Source: SLNP01 sp964568875 (lineage in GTDB: Bacteria > Bacteroidota > Bacteroidia > Bacteroidales > VadinHA17). From it: 64,000 nt of DNA. Location: the NCBI GenBank assembly GCA_964568875.1, contig CAZMSH010000009.1:1-64000 (forward strand). The letters are read 5' to 3'. Shown here in pieces: positions 44,580 through 54,157 of the stretch. Position numbers and translations under genes: made by a program. Every line of letters starts with the position of its first letter. The stretch's first letter is position 1. The notes under the pieces were generated by a model. It did no database searches and was not told the DNA's origin. It saw only the letters and a list, made by a program, of their open reading frames with translations.

Positions 44580-45010
44580 CAATTCCCTCAGCAAAAAGCG
44601 CCATCGTAATAGTGATGCTGGCACTCCTTACTGCATCCTGTGAAAAACAGATGCTGGTACTGGTAAAATGCAGCGAGTGCACCACCGAGGAGCCTGCCAC
44701 AGCTCAGATAACACTCAGATTATCTGAAGAATATGTTATCTTCAACGTAGTCACTCTCAATATATATGAAGGAGATAATACCGATGGTCAGGTTGTTATC
44801 AGTCTGACAGGGACAGCCGGGTCAGGAAGAAAAATAGATGTAAGTCTTAACCGCACATACACCCTTGAGGCTATATATTCTATCAACTCAAGAACCTACA
44901 GAGTTATTGACTCTGCGAGGCCACAGGTAAAATATTCAGAATCGGACTGTGACGAACCGTGCTATTTTATTTACAACAATACTGCTGACCTCAGGCTGAA
45001 ATACCTCTGA
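44570..45010 (+). CDS. Lipoprotein of unknown function coupled to the ankyrin protein
   Basis: 146 residues. The lipoprotein signal ends in MLALLTASC. The mature part is a beta-rich domain (TAQITLRLSEEYVIFNVVTLNIYEG, GRKIDVSLNRTYTLEAIYSI) with cysteines in KCSECTTEE and SDCDEPCYFIY that could pair. Its start overlaps the end of the ankyrin gene by 10 bp, so they are translationally coupled and probably work together at the outer membrane. Confidence 0.8.
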   Translation: MVLTIPSAKSAIVIVMLALLTASCEKQMLVLVKCSECTTEEPATAQITLRLSEEYVIFNVVTLNIYEGDNTDGQVVISLTGTAGSGRKIDVSLNRTYTLEAIYSINSRTYRVIDSARPQVKYSESDCDEPCYFIYNNTADLRLKYL

Positions 45011-45012
45011 CG

Positions 45013-45783
45013 TTATACTCTCTCTTTCTGAAGTATTATCCTGAGGTCATTGATATTGAGGTCCTCAGAAATACGTCCGGCATCGACTATCGATATCTTT
45101 CCGCTTTCTTCAGAAACAACAATTACATAGGAGTCTGTGTATTCTGTTATCCCTATTGCAGCCCTGTGTCTCATCCCAAACCTGGCAGGTAATCCTGTCC
45201 TGTCAGTTACCGGCAGAGGGCAACGGGCAGCAACAACAGTTGTATTCTGAATCAGCATTGCCCCGTCATGCAATGGACTGTTCTTGAAAAAAATTGTCTC
45301 TATAAGAGCAGAGGTGATCTTCCCCTCTATCCTCTCCCCGCTCTCGGCGAAACTGTCAAGCTGACTTTTTCTGCCGATCACTATAAGGGCACCCGTACGT
45401 CTTGCCGACATTGAATCAACAGCTCTTACAATCTCCTCGGCTTCTGGCTGAGAAGAGGGTTCATCCCTGCCTTCAGGGAAGAAGGCCGAGAAAGAAAACC
45501 TGTTCCCTTTCATATACCTGGTGCCGATCACCAGAAGAAATCTTCTTATCTCCTGCTGAAAAACAATAATAAGGGCTATAACGCCAACTCCTATCACCTG
45601 GCCAAGTATGCTTCCGATGAGATCCATGTTAAGCGCCTTAACTATCAGCCAGAAGATGTAGACAAAAAATATCCCTATGAAGATGCTGAATGCAGCAGTA
45701 CCTCTTATCAGACGATACAATTGATAAAGGATTATTGCTACAAGCAATATGTCTATTATATCAAGAACCTTAATCTCAAGCAT
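45013..45783 (-). CDS. cdaA: Diadenylate cyclase CdaA
   Basis: 256 residues. Three N-terminal membrane helices (DIIDILLVAIILYQLYRLI and following) precede the DAC catalytic domain. The conserved active-site motifs are NSPLHDGAMLI (DGA) near residue 171 and GMRHRAAIGI (RHR) near residue 203. The enzyme makes cyclic di-AMP from two ATP molecules at the inner membrane. It lies 54 bp downstream of folP with its own -7 box between them. The 3' end is 2 bp from the lipoprotein gene on the other strand. Confidence 0.95.
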   Translation of the reverse strand: MLEIKVLDIIDILLVAIILYQLYRLIRGTAAFSIFIGIFFVYIFWLIVKALNMDLIGSILGQVIGVGVIALIIVFQQEIRRFLLVIGTRYMKGNRFSFSAFFPEGRDEPSSQPEAEEIVRAVDSMSARRTGALIVIGRKSQLDSFAESGERIEGKITSALIETIFFKNSPLHDGAMLIQNTTVVAARCPLPVTDRTGLPARFGMRHRAAIGITEYTDSYVIVVSEESGKISIVDAGRISEDLNINDLRIILQKERV

Positions 45784-45803
45784 CGAACCCCTGGTTTAAT
45801 AAG

Positions 45804-45811
45804 CAAAAGTA
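45804..45811 (-). promoter_or_regulatory. Bacteroidota -7 box for cdaA
   Basis: TACTTTTG on the minus strand matches TAnnTTTG exactly. It lies 20 bp before the cdaA start and 26 bp after the folP stop, so cdaA may be transcribed apart from folP. Confidence 0.45.
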
Positions 45812-45837
45812 ATAAAACATCCGGCCCGCAGATAACT

Positions 45838-46674
45838 TCAACCTATTTTCTGATACAAAGAGACAGTCTCTGCAGCCTCATTCACATCGTGAACCCTGAT
45901 AATGCTGGCACCATTCATCAATAGGGCCATATTCAGGGCGGTGGTTCCGTTCAAAGCCTCCGCGGGAGTAATTCCCAGTGTTTTCCAGATCAGTGATTTT
46001 CGCGACACACCTGCCATCACTGGCCGGCTGAGTACTTGAAACTCAGAAAGCCGGCGTATTAGTTCAAAATTCTGTTCTATGGTCTTACCAAATCCGATCC
46101 CGGGGTCAACTATGACGTCCTTTACGCCGGAATCCTCCAGCAACGGAATCCTCTTCCCGAACCATTCAATAATATCAGAAACAACATCATTATAAGTGGG
46201 ATTTTTCTGCATGGTAGCAGGTGTTCCCTGCATATGCATCATTACGTAAGGGATATTCAGAGAAGCTATCAGGTTGAACATTTTCTTATCAAGCTCCCCC
46301 CCTGAAATATCATTTATCATGTCTACTCCGGCCTCCGATCTGGCTGCCTCCGCTACTGAAGATCTGAAAGTATCAACCGAGAGAACGAGATCAGGGAATT
46401 CCCTCCTTATAGCTTTCAGTACACCAACGACCCTCTTCTCTTCCTCTTCAGCCTGAACCTCTGCTGCTCCCGGTCTTGTAGAGTAACCTCCAACATCAAT
46501 TATATCTGCCTTTTCCTCAACCATGCGGGCAACGGTGCTTAACACCTCGCTGACTGAATTATGCCTTGATCCTGCATAGAATGAATCAGGTGTAACATTC
46601 ACAACTCCCATCACCAGAGGCCTTGAACAGTCAAAAACCCTGCCTCCGAAATTAATCAGTCTTTGTCGCTCCAA
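45838..46674 (-). CDS. folP: Dihydropteroate synthase
   Basis: 278 residues with a TTG start (no ATG fits upstream). Pterin-binding motifs: VMGVVNVTPDSFYAGS near residue 25, DVGGYSTRPGA, LSVDTFRS, INDISGG, YVMMHMQGTPATMQ and DPGIGFGKT. The C-terminal motif is MAGVSRKSLIWKTLG. It joins p-aminobenzoate to the pterin pyrophosphate in folate synthesis. It is divergent from tmk, with cdaA following on the same strand. Confidence 0.96.
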   Translation of the reverse strand: MERQRLINFGGRVFDCSRPLVMGVVNVTPDSFYAGSRHNSVSEVLSTVARMVEEKADIIDVGGYSTRPGAAEVQAEEEEKRVVGVLKAIRREFPDLVLSVDTFRSSVAEAARSEAGVDMINDISGGELDKKMFNLIASLNIPYVMMHMQGTPATMQKNPTYNDVVSDIIEWFGKRIPLLEDSGVKDVIVDPGIGFGKTIEQNFELIRRLSEFQVLSRPVMAGVSRKSLIWKTLGITPAEALNGTTALNMALLMNGASIIRVHDVNEAAETVSLYQKIG

Positions 46675-46823
46675 ATGCTTGTTTATTTTATTACTGCTGC
46701 CTAAAAATAGTAATAGAAGTGCTATTTAGGGTAATTTTCCATCAAATACTATTATCAAAAAACCAAATTGTTAAAATCAGACAGTTTAAGTCGACTCCTC
46801 TACCTCTTAAAAGCTTATTTGGT

Positions 46824-46831
46824 TACATTTG
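46824..46831 (+). promoter_or_regulatory. Bacteroidota -7 box for tmk
   Basis: TACATTTG matches TAnnTTTG exactly, 19 bp before ATG 46851. It supports that start over an upstream in-frame ATG at 46719. Confidence 0.5.
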
Positions 46832-46850
46832 CATCAGTAAATCCGATCTG

Positions 46851-47540
46851 ATGAAAATTGTTGTTATTGAGGGCCTGGACGGAGCCGGAAAGTCTACACA
46901 GATTAAACTATTAACCGAATATCTTCGGGGTAAAGATATTAAGTACAATTATATCCATTTCCCCAGGACTGATGCGCCCTTTTACGGTGAGCTGATCGCC
47001 CGCTTCCTCAGGGGAGATTTTGGCTCGGCAGAGGAGGTTGACCCCTATATTGTCTCATTGCTGTATGCAGGTGACAGAAATGATGCCGCCAACCAAATAA
47101 GAAGCTGGCTTGAGCAGGATCATCTTGTAATTCTTGATCGTTACACTTACTCGAATATTGCTTATCAGTGCGCAAAACTGGATGATAAGACTCAAAGAGA
47201 TAATCTGAGAAAATGGATATTGGATCTGGAATTTAATCATTTCCGGATTCCTGTTCCGGATATCAATATTTACCTTGACGTACCTTTCAGTTTCACCGAA
47301 CAGAAGCTTAAATCAGAGAGGAATGGAGCCGACAGATCATACCTGAACGGATCAGCAGACATACATGAGGCAGACATCGGGTTCCAGAGAAGAGTAAGAG
47401 ATATGTACCACGAAACAGCCTCAGTTGATGACAAACTTACAATTCTTAACTGCTATGGAAGCAATGAGGCAATATTACCTCCGGAAGAAATATTCGTAAT
47501 GATAAGAGAATTGCTGCTAAACAAAAATATTTTGATATAA
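46851..47540 (+). CDS. tmk: Thymidylate kinase
   Basis: 229 residues from ATG 46851. The P-loop is EGLDGAGKSTQ at residues 7-17. The DR(Y/H) motif is LDRYTYSNIAYQ. NIYLDVPFSFTEQKL and ERNGADRSYLNG follow as family landmarks. It phosphorylates dTMP to dTDP in DNA precursor synthesis. The upstream ATG would add 44 residues rich in random-looking sequence. The DoxX-like gene starts at the base right after its stop. Confidence 0.94.
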   Translation: MKIVVIEGLDGAGKSTQIKLLTEYLRGKDIKYNYIHFPRTDAPFYGELIARFLRGDFGSAEEVDPYIVSLLYAGDRNDAANQIRSWLEQDHLVILDRYTYSNIAYQCAKLDDKTQRDNLRKWILDLEFNHFRIPVPDINIYLDVPFSFTEQKLKSERNGADRSYLNGSADIHEADIGFQRRVRDMYHETASVDDKLTILNCYGSNEAILPPEEIFVMIRELLLNKNILI

Positions 47541-48764
47541 ATGAGAATTACGGTTTTAATATCGCGGTATTTAGGTGGACTCGTATTTATCTTCTCTGGA
47601 TTTGTCAAGGGGATTGACCCGGTTGGTTCTCAGATCAAATTTGCTGACTACATGGCAGCTGCGGGTATTGCAATGGACGACAGGATACTGCTGGCAGCAG
47701 CCATGATGCTATGTGCTGTAGAGTTCATTACAGGTATACTTCTGATAACGGGTAGTTTTTACAGAGCCGGTGTCTGGTTATACTTCCTCTTTATGCTGGT
47801 CTTTACTCCGCTTACCCTTTTTCTGGCGATATACAATCCGGTAAGTGATTGCGGTTGCTTTGGTGATGCAATACATCTTACAAACTGGGAGACCTTCTTT
47901 AAGAATATTCCATTTCTGATATTTGGAATAATAATGTTGCTTACCGTAAAAAAACACGCACCTGCGGAAGGTATCTTCAAAGCTGATGCCCTTATGACGG
48001 GCTCGACACTGTTCCTCTTCTTCCTCTTCATGGCTTATAATGTAAGGTATCTGCCCGTAATAGACTTCAGACCCTACAAGACAGGAACAAATATTGTTGA
48101 GAGCATGACTATTCCGGAGAATGCGCCACAGGATATTTTCGAGATCACTCTTATTTACGAAAAGGATGGTGTAAGTAAGGAATTCACACTCGAAAACTAT
48201 CCCGAAGGGGACACTGCATGGACATTCGTGGATCAGAAATCGGTACTTGTGTCAAAGGGTTATGAGCCACCGGTAAAGGATTTTCACATCAGCACTCTTG
48301 AGGGAAGGGAAATAACTGACTATCTGCTTTATGATTCAGGTTATTCCTTGCTGATGATATCGCATGACCTTGAAAAAGCTGACCGCAAAGACCTCGATCA
48401 CGGTTTTATGACTGGCTTCAGTGCTCTTTCCAATGGTATATCATTTTACGTAGTTACTTCAACTACAAGGAACGAGACTGAAAAATATCTGAACGGACTG
48501 GAATTTTGCTCCGCTGACGGTACTCTGCTGAAAACTATTGTAAGGTCAAATCCCGGGTACCTGCTTCTGAAAGAAGGTACTATAATAGGAAAATGGTCTC
48601 CGGCAACAATCCCGGATGATAACTGGTTCGCTTCCAATATGGTAGCGGGGGTTATAAGAGAAGGAGCCAAAGACAAGGCAATATTTATCACGGGTTTGTT
48701 CATATTGCTGTTTGCCGGAAACTACCTTATTTATAAAGGTTTTAACAGAAATTCTGATAACTGA
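47541..48764 (+). CDS. DoxX/MauE-like membrane protein of the tmk-tpiA cluster
   Basis: 407 residues. The first half has about four membrane helices with GFVKGIDPVGSQIKFADY and the DCGCFGDAIHLTNWETFFKN motif; such a cysteine pair is typical of MauE/DoxX redox-associated proteins. A periplasmic domain of about 190 residues follows, and a last helix (FITGLFILLFAGNYLIY) anchors the end. This arrangement next to tpiA is common in Bacteroidota. Its role may be in thiol redox processes in the envelope. It follows tmk without a gap and precedes tpiA by 17 bp. Confidence 0.88.
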   Translation: MRITVLISRYLGGLVFIFSGFVKGIDPVGSQIKFADYMAAAGIAMDDRILLAAAMMLCAVEFITGILLITGSFYRAGVWLYFLFMLVFTPLTLFLAIYNPVSDCGCFGDAIHLTNWETFFKNIPFLIFGIIMLLTVKKHAPAEGIFKADALMTGSTLFLFFLFMAYNVRYLPVIDFRPYKTGTNIVESMTIPENAPQDIFEITLIYEKDGVSKEFTLENYPEGDTAWTFVDQKSVLVSKGYEPPVKDFHISTLEGREITDYLLYDSGYSLLMISHDLEKADRKDLDHGFMTGFSALSNGISFYVVTSTTRNETEKYLNGLEFCSADGTLLKTIVRSNPGYLLLKEGTIIGKWSPATIPDDNWFASNMVAGVIREGAKDKAIFITGLFILLFAGNYLIYKGFNRNSDN

Positions 48765-48781
48765 TAAATAGATCGAGTGAT

Positions 48782-49540
48782 ATGAGAAACAAGATTGTAG
48801 CCGGAAACTGGAAAATGAACCTGACCCTCGAAGAGGGGTATAAACTTGCCGGAGATGTTAAACAGGTTATGGAAGGCAGGAGTTTAAACTGTGGCGTAAT
48901 ACTCTGCACTCCCTTTATCCACCTGAACGGTGTAGCTAGCATACTCGAAGGCACCGGCATTGAAGCCGGAGCCCAGAACTGTTCATCAGAAACATCCGGT
49001 GCATTTACAGGGGAGGTTTCTGCTCAGATGATAAAAAGCACAGGTGCCGGTTGGGTAATAATCGGGCATTCGGAAAGAAGAACCCTCTTCAGCGAAACAA
49101 ACGAACAGCTTCTGAAGAAAACAAATGAGGCACTCGATTCAGGTCTGAGAGTTATCTTCTGCTGTGGGGAGCTATTGTCTGAGAGAGAGGCCGGAATACA
49201 TTTCGAAACTGTTAAAAGACAGCTGGAGAAAGGTCTTTTCAGCCTTCCTGAATCACGCTTCAGGGAGGTAGTGATTGCATACGAACCCGTATGGGCAATA
49301 GGGACAGGTGTAACTGCCACTCCCGGACAGGCACAGGAGATGCACAAATTTATTCGTGAACTTATAGAAAGTGTATACGGCAAAACCATTGCCATATCAA
49401 CAAGATTGCTTTACGGAGGTAGCTGCAAAGCATCCAATGCAGCTGAACTTTTTGCCAATCCTGATGTCGATGGAGGGCTTATCGGAGGGGCTTCTTTAAA
49501 AGCTGACGAGTTTCTTGGCATAATATTGGCTGCAAATTGA
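48782..49540 (+). CDS. tpiA: Triosephosphate isomerase
   Basis: 252 residues, the family length. Lys in VAGNWKMN, catalytic His in IIGHSERR, catalytic Glu in AYEPVWAIGTG, and phosphate-loop residues in YGGSCKASNA and DGGLIGGASLK are all present. It interconverts dihydroxyacetone phosphate and glyceraldehyde 3-phosphate in the cytoplasm. It is the third gene of the tmk-DoxX-tpiA unit. Confidence 0.97.
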   Translation: MRNKIVAGNWKMNLTLEEGYKLAGDVKQVMEGRSLNCGVILCTPFIHLNGVASILEGTGIEAGAQNCSSETSGAFTGEVSAQMIKSTGAGWVIIGHSERRTLFSETNEQLLKKTNEALDSGLRVIFCCGELLSEREAGIHFETVKRQLEKGLFSLPESRFREVVIAYEPVWAIGTGVTATPGQAQEMHKFIRELIESVYGKTIAISTRLLYGGSCKASNAAELFANPDVDGGLIGGASLKADEFLGIILAAN

Positions 49541-49625
49541 ACAGCCTTTAAGACATAAGGGTCTATGCCGGCAACCCTGTTAAATGGTCACTGAAGTACA
49601 TATAATACAATAAAATAACTCAAAG

Positions 49626-52600
49626 ATGCAGGTAAGGTTTCTGATTGTTTTATTGCTGCTGACTACAGGTTTGTGTCTCAGGTCGCAGACGACGAAGATC
49701 TTTAGCGGTGACCCCACAACATACAAAGAGGAACTCCTGAAATTCATGGGCCAGTCTCTTAATGAAAATCAAACCTCACTGTTCAACAGATTCATGGTGA
49801 AATGGGATAGTCTTGATCTCAGTAACGAAATACGGGCAAATATTGTAAACATTTCTGGACAGATGGAAGCACGGAATGTGCGCCCGGTACCAGGGTTTAT
49901 AAACTTCTTCAGTGCCATCGACCAGTTTACTGAAACAGAAAAGGGCTTAACAGTATTCAACGACTGGCTAAAAAGTCTTTCTGTAATCTTAAAGGACCCC
50001 GGTTATACGGGAACTGAACTGGATAAGTACATGGAAATGTCATCATACCTTATCAGCGAAAAAACCATGTATAAATCAACAGCTGTAAGATGGAACATTG
50101 CCACGGGAGATTTATCATATACATACGACACAATATTTAAGGTCAACGTCAGAAACGGAACCCTGATCTGCTATTCACAAAATGACAGTACCATGATATC
50201 CAATGCCCATGGTACATACTTCCCCGACAGATACCTGTTCGTGGGTGCTTCAGGAAAAGTATCGTGGGAAAAGGCAGGGTTTTCGGATGCTGAAGTAAGG
50301 TCAGAAATTTTTGATTACCGGCTAGATGTTACCCGTAACCAGGTAGTAGCAGACTCAGCAACACTGTACCACCATCTCTTTTTTCAGGAACCCGTTCCCG
50401 GAAAGCTGACAGACCAGTCTGTAAGGATCACGGCAACTCAAAATGCCACTTTCCCCAGGTTTGAGACAAAAGCTGACAAATTCAGTATCGATAATATTTA
50501 TGAGGGTGTAAACTATGAGGGAGGACTGACATTTGAAGGAGCAAATGTCAGAGGAACAGGAGAGAATTATGCCCCGGCATTGATATCACTCTTCCGGAAT
50601 GACACTCTCTATATAAAGGTCAAATCTAAGAACTTCCTTCTGACAAGAGCCAATGTCAACTCACAGGAGTCAACAATGACTCTCTACCTGGAGGACGATT
50701 CAATTTACCATACAAACCTCGGGTTCCAGTATTTAACCAATACCAGGGAAGTTAACTTCTTCAGAACAAGCAGCCCTGTATCTAAAAGCCCCTACTTCAA
50801 CTCATACCATAATCTCGATATGTATTTCGAATTTCTCAACTGGGATATGGATGAGCCGTTTATTAAGATGTCACGGGCAAGGGGTGCATCAATCGGACAG
50901 GCATCATTTGAATCATTTTCATTTTTCCGGTCAACACTATTCGAAAGAATGATTTACTTCGATGATGTACATCCGCTTTATAACCTGAAAAGCTTTGCAG
51001 AATATTTTTACGATGAATCATTCCCGATAAGCGAATACGCCAGGTGGCTCAACCAGCCAGTCGAAAGTGTAACACGACTTTGCATTGAGCTTGCCAACAG
51101 GGGATTCCTTTTCTACGACAGAAATATCGATGAGGTTACTATAACGCCGAAGGTAGATGATCATATAAACTCATATGCCAAAAGAAAGGATTATGATGTC
51201 ATCTCAGTCTTTAGCGAGGTGGCTGCACCTACAGATAATGCAGTGCTTGACCTCAGAAACTTCGACATTACCATTAATGGCGTTCAAAATGTTTTTCTTA
51301 GTGATTCCCAAAGAGTTGCGATCTTTCCTTACAACAATCAGCTCATAGTCGAAAAGAATAGGAATTTCAGGTTTGACGGTGTTGTCGTAGCAGGTCTGTT
51401 TACAATTTTTGGCCACGAGTTCTCTTTTGACTACGACAAATTCAAAATAGACCTTACTAAAATAGATTCAATTCAGATTGCCGTTGAAACTGATGAACGT
51501 GATATGTATGGCGATCATCTCGTAAATGAGATTCAAAACCTTATTCAGCTGGCATCGGCAGAGCTTTTCATAGATGACCCGGACAACAAGTCAGGCAGAA
51601 GAAGCCTCAGGCAATACCCCATAATAAACTCAACCACATACTCTTATATCTTTTTTGACAAGATACCGGGTCTTGAAGGCGTTTATCCCCAATCTGATTT
51701 CTATTTCAGAGTCGACCCCTTCTCGTATGAGAACATAGACAGATACAGAACTACCGATCTCAACCTTACCGGGGTATTCAATGGAGGTAATATTATGAAG
51801 GAGGTAAGCCAGAACCTCATAATTCTTGAGGACAACTCGCTCGGTTTTGCAATGAATATCGACAGTAATGGTCTTGATCTGTATGACGGTAAGGGAAGAC
51901 TCTTCGAATTCATAAGCATGGGCAACAGCGGTCTTACAGCCAGCGGAAGAATTGACCGGCTGTCAGGAACGGCCTATTCAGAGAACTTCCGGCTCTTTCC
52001 TGATTCAATGATAACCGTGGCCTCAGACTTTTCAATAAAAGCATCAGAAGACAGAAAATATCCTGACCTGAATATCAGTGATGTCGAAATCAAATGGATG
52101 ACTGAAAGTGATGAATGGTATGCATATAACAGACCCGGAAAGGTGTTTGACATGTTTGCCAACGGCACCACCCTCGATGGCTATATAAACCAGACTCCTG
52201 ATGAGATGAAGGGAGGAGGTGTTATCGACAGGACAGATGCACGGCTGACATCAGACTATTTCAGTTTCACTGCAGGCACAATCACTGCCGACTCCTCTGA
52301 CTATGTACTGAAGCCGCTCCGTGGCGAAGGTATAGCGTTCCTTGCTGAGAATACTATTACTGAAATTGACTTTCCTCTTCAGGAAACACGATTCCGGCTC
52401 TATTCTGAAGAATCAGTTCTCAAATTTCCTGAGATAGAGTACATATGCACAATGTCTGACTTCCTCTACGATATGGAAAATCAGATATTAAAGATGGAAC
52501 ACAAGGGTACTGCATCTGCAGCACTAATGCCTGCAGAGGAATTGATAAATGTACCCCGGACCAATCTTGAACCTCCGACATTTTACTCGACAAACAGTCT

Positions 52601-54110
52601 GCGTGACACCATTAAGTTTGCGTCACGTGAGGGCTTCTATTACCTTAAAGATGAAACCATAGAAGCAGGAGGTATTAACTACATTCCAATAGCTGATGCT
52701 TTAATACAACCAGGCGAAGGCAAAATTCTGATAGGCAAAAGAGCTGATATCAGTACCATTCAGGATGCTGTGATCGCTGTCAATAACAAACACCTCATAC
52801 ACTCGGCATCAGTCAAGATTGGTTCAGCAAGGAGTTACTCCGGATCAGGAACTTACGACTACAGGGATGAAGAGGGAAAGATAAGTCCGGTCAGGTTCTC
52901 GGAAATAAAGGTCGACACCCTTACAACCAATGCCAGGGGTTATATCGGAGAGAACGAGAACTTCATGCTGAGTCCGTTCTTTACCTTCTCGGGTGATGTG
53001 ATAATGTCGGCCCGACGGGATTTTCTGACTTTTATTGGCGGAGCGGGAATAACTCACAACTGTGAGCAGTTTGAATCTCTGCCAGTTAAGTTCCGGTCAG
53101 AAATAAATCCTGATGCCGTTATGATACCGGTAACTGACAAACCAAGGGACATGAACGATAACATGTTGTTCTCGACATCATTCCTTAACACTGATTCCAT
53201 CCATGTCTATCCGGCATTCCTCTCACCCCGCAAGTCATGGAGCGACACTCCCCTGGTTTCTGCTGAAGGACTCATCTATTATGATAAGGCCGCCGGTTCC
53301 TACAAAATTGCTTCACTTAATAAGCTCACCGACAATTCTGTTGCGGGCAACATGGTTAGCCTTGACAAAAACTTCTGCCTGCTTACCGGAGAAGGAAAGA
53401 TCAACCTGGGTACCGATTTCGACCTGGTTAACATGCAAAATGCAGGACTCACCTTTCATAATACAGATTCGCAGAAACTGACTATTCAAACCTTCCTGGC
53501 ACTCGATTTCCATTTCTCAGACGAAGCCCTCAGAATAATGTCTGATGAAATAAGACTCACCCCCGGTCTGCGGCCGGTAAGCCTCAATACCGATTTCTAC
53601 AGGAAAGGACTGAACCTTATTCTCGGAGATAGAGCCGCACGCGTGATCAGTGATGAGATAGGAACTTTCGGATCGATACGGAATATGCCTCAGGAGTTCA
53701 TCTATGAACTCTTCCTTAATGATGTTACGCTCGAATGGAATGAAGCCTCTTCATCATTTCGTTCTGTAGGAAAGATAGGAATTGGATTCGTCGGGCAGCA
53801 GCCTGTAAATCTATATGTTGACGGGCATATTGACATACAGCGGAGGAGGTCTGGCGACCTTATCGACATCTACCTTAAAGCCAGTGAATCGACATGGTAC
53901 TATTTCTCCTATTTCAGAGGTACAATGATGACCCTTTCAGGAAACAATGACTATAACACACTGATAGTTGAAGCCAAACCACGCGACCGGCGTCATCCGA
54001 AGTCATCAGGCAGGGATCCTTATACATATATGATAAGTCTTGAAGACAGGTTCAGAATCTTCCTCAGGCGCATGTCTTCAAGAGAGATAATTGATGATTT
54101 CGATTATTGA
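49626..54110 (+). CDS. Very large secreted protein of unknown function (1494 residues)
   Basis: The signal peptide is MQVRFLIVLLLLTTGLCLRSQ. Residues about 30-150 are helical. Most of the rest reads as long runs of beta strands with short turns and segments resembling OstA/LptD-type jelly-roll repeats (VRNGTLICYSQNDSTMISNAHG, GLTFEGANVRGTG, SYSGSGTYDYRDEEGKISP, GEGKINLGTDFDLVNMQNAG). Residues about 455-515 resemble a winged helix (ISEYARWLNQPVESVTRLCI, RGFLFYDRNIDEVTITPK). No enzyme motif is recognised. Lies between tpiA and rsmE on the same strand. Probably envelope-located; family known to me only as conserved hypothetical. Confidence 0.8.
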   Translation: MQVRFLIVLLLLTTGLCLRSQTTKIFSGDPTTYKEELLKFMGQSLNENQTSLFNRFMVKWDSLDLSNEIRANIVNISGQMEARNVRPVPGFINFFSAIDQFTETEKGLTVFNDWLKSLSVILKDPGYTGTELDKYMEMSSYLISEKTMYKSTAVRWNIATGDLSYTYDTIFKVNVRNGTLICYSQNDSTMISNAHGTYFPDRYLFVGASGKVSWEKAGFSDAEVRSEIFDYRLDVTRNQVVADSATLYHHLFFQEPVPGKLTDQSVRITATQNATFPRFETKADKFSIDNIYEGVNYEGGLTFEGANVRGTGENYAPALISLFRNDTLYIKVKSKNFLLTRANVNSQESTMTLYLEDDSIYHTNLGFQYLTNTREVNFFRTSSPVSKSPYFNSYHNLDMYFEFLNWDMDEPFIKMSRARGASIGQASFESFSFFRSTLFERMIYFDDVHPLYNLKSFAEYFYDESFPISEYARWLNQPVESVTRLCIELANRGFLFYDRNIDEVTITPKVDDHINSYAKRKDYDVISVFSEVAAPTDNAVLDLRNFDITINGVQNVFLSDSQRVAIFPYNNQLIVEKNRNFRFDGVVVAGLFTIFGHEFSFDYDKFKIDLTKIDSIQIAVETDERDMYGDHLVNEIQNLIQLASAELFIDDPDNKSGRRSLRQYPIINSTTYSYIFFDKIPGLEGVYPQSDFYFRVDPFSYENIDRYRTTDLNLTGVFNGGNIMKEVSQNLIILEDNSLGFAMNIDSNGLDLYDGKGRLFEFISMGNSGLTASGRIDRLSGTAYSENFRLFPDSMITVASDFSIKASEDRKYPDLNISDVEIKWMTESDEWYAYNRPGKVFDMFANGTTLDGYINQTPDEMKGGGVIDRTDARLTSDYFSFTAGTITADSSDYVLKPLRGEGIAFLAENTITEIDFPLQETRFRLYSEESVLKFPEIEYICTMSDFLYDMENQILKMEHKGTASAALMPAEELINVPRTNLEPPTFYSTNSLRDTIKFASREGFYYLKDETIEAGGINYIPIADALIQPGEGKILIGKRADISTIQDAVIAVNNKHLIHSASVKIGSARSYSGSGTYDYRDEEGKISPVRFSEIKVDTLTTNARGYIGENENFMLSPFFTFSGDVIMSARRDFLTFIGGAGITHNCEQFESLPVKFRSEINPDAVMIPVTDKPRDMNDNMLFSTSFLNTDSIHVYPAFLSPRKSWSDTPLVSAEGLIYYDKAAGSYKIASLNKLTDNSVAGNMVSLDKNFCLLTGEGKINLGTDFDLVNMQNAGLTFHNTDSQKLTIQTFLALDFHFSDEALRIMSDEIRLTPGLRPVSLNTDFYRKGLNLILGDRAARVISDEIGTFGSIRNMPQEFIYELFLNDVTLEWNEASSSFRSVGKIGIGFVGQQPVNLYVDGHIDIQRRRSGDLIDIYLKASESTWYYFSYFRGTMMTLSGNNDYNTLIVEAKPRDRRHPKSSGRDPYTYMISLEDRFRIFLRRMSSREIIDDFDY

Positions 54111-54157
54111 ATGCCGATATCCGGAGAAGTTAAGAAAAATAAAGCTAACGACCTGTC

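Noticed and set aside
46719..46850. Longer N terminus for thymidylate kinase
   Set aside because: The added 44 residues are not like kinase sequence, and a -7 promoter box at 46824-46831 lies within them.
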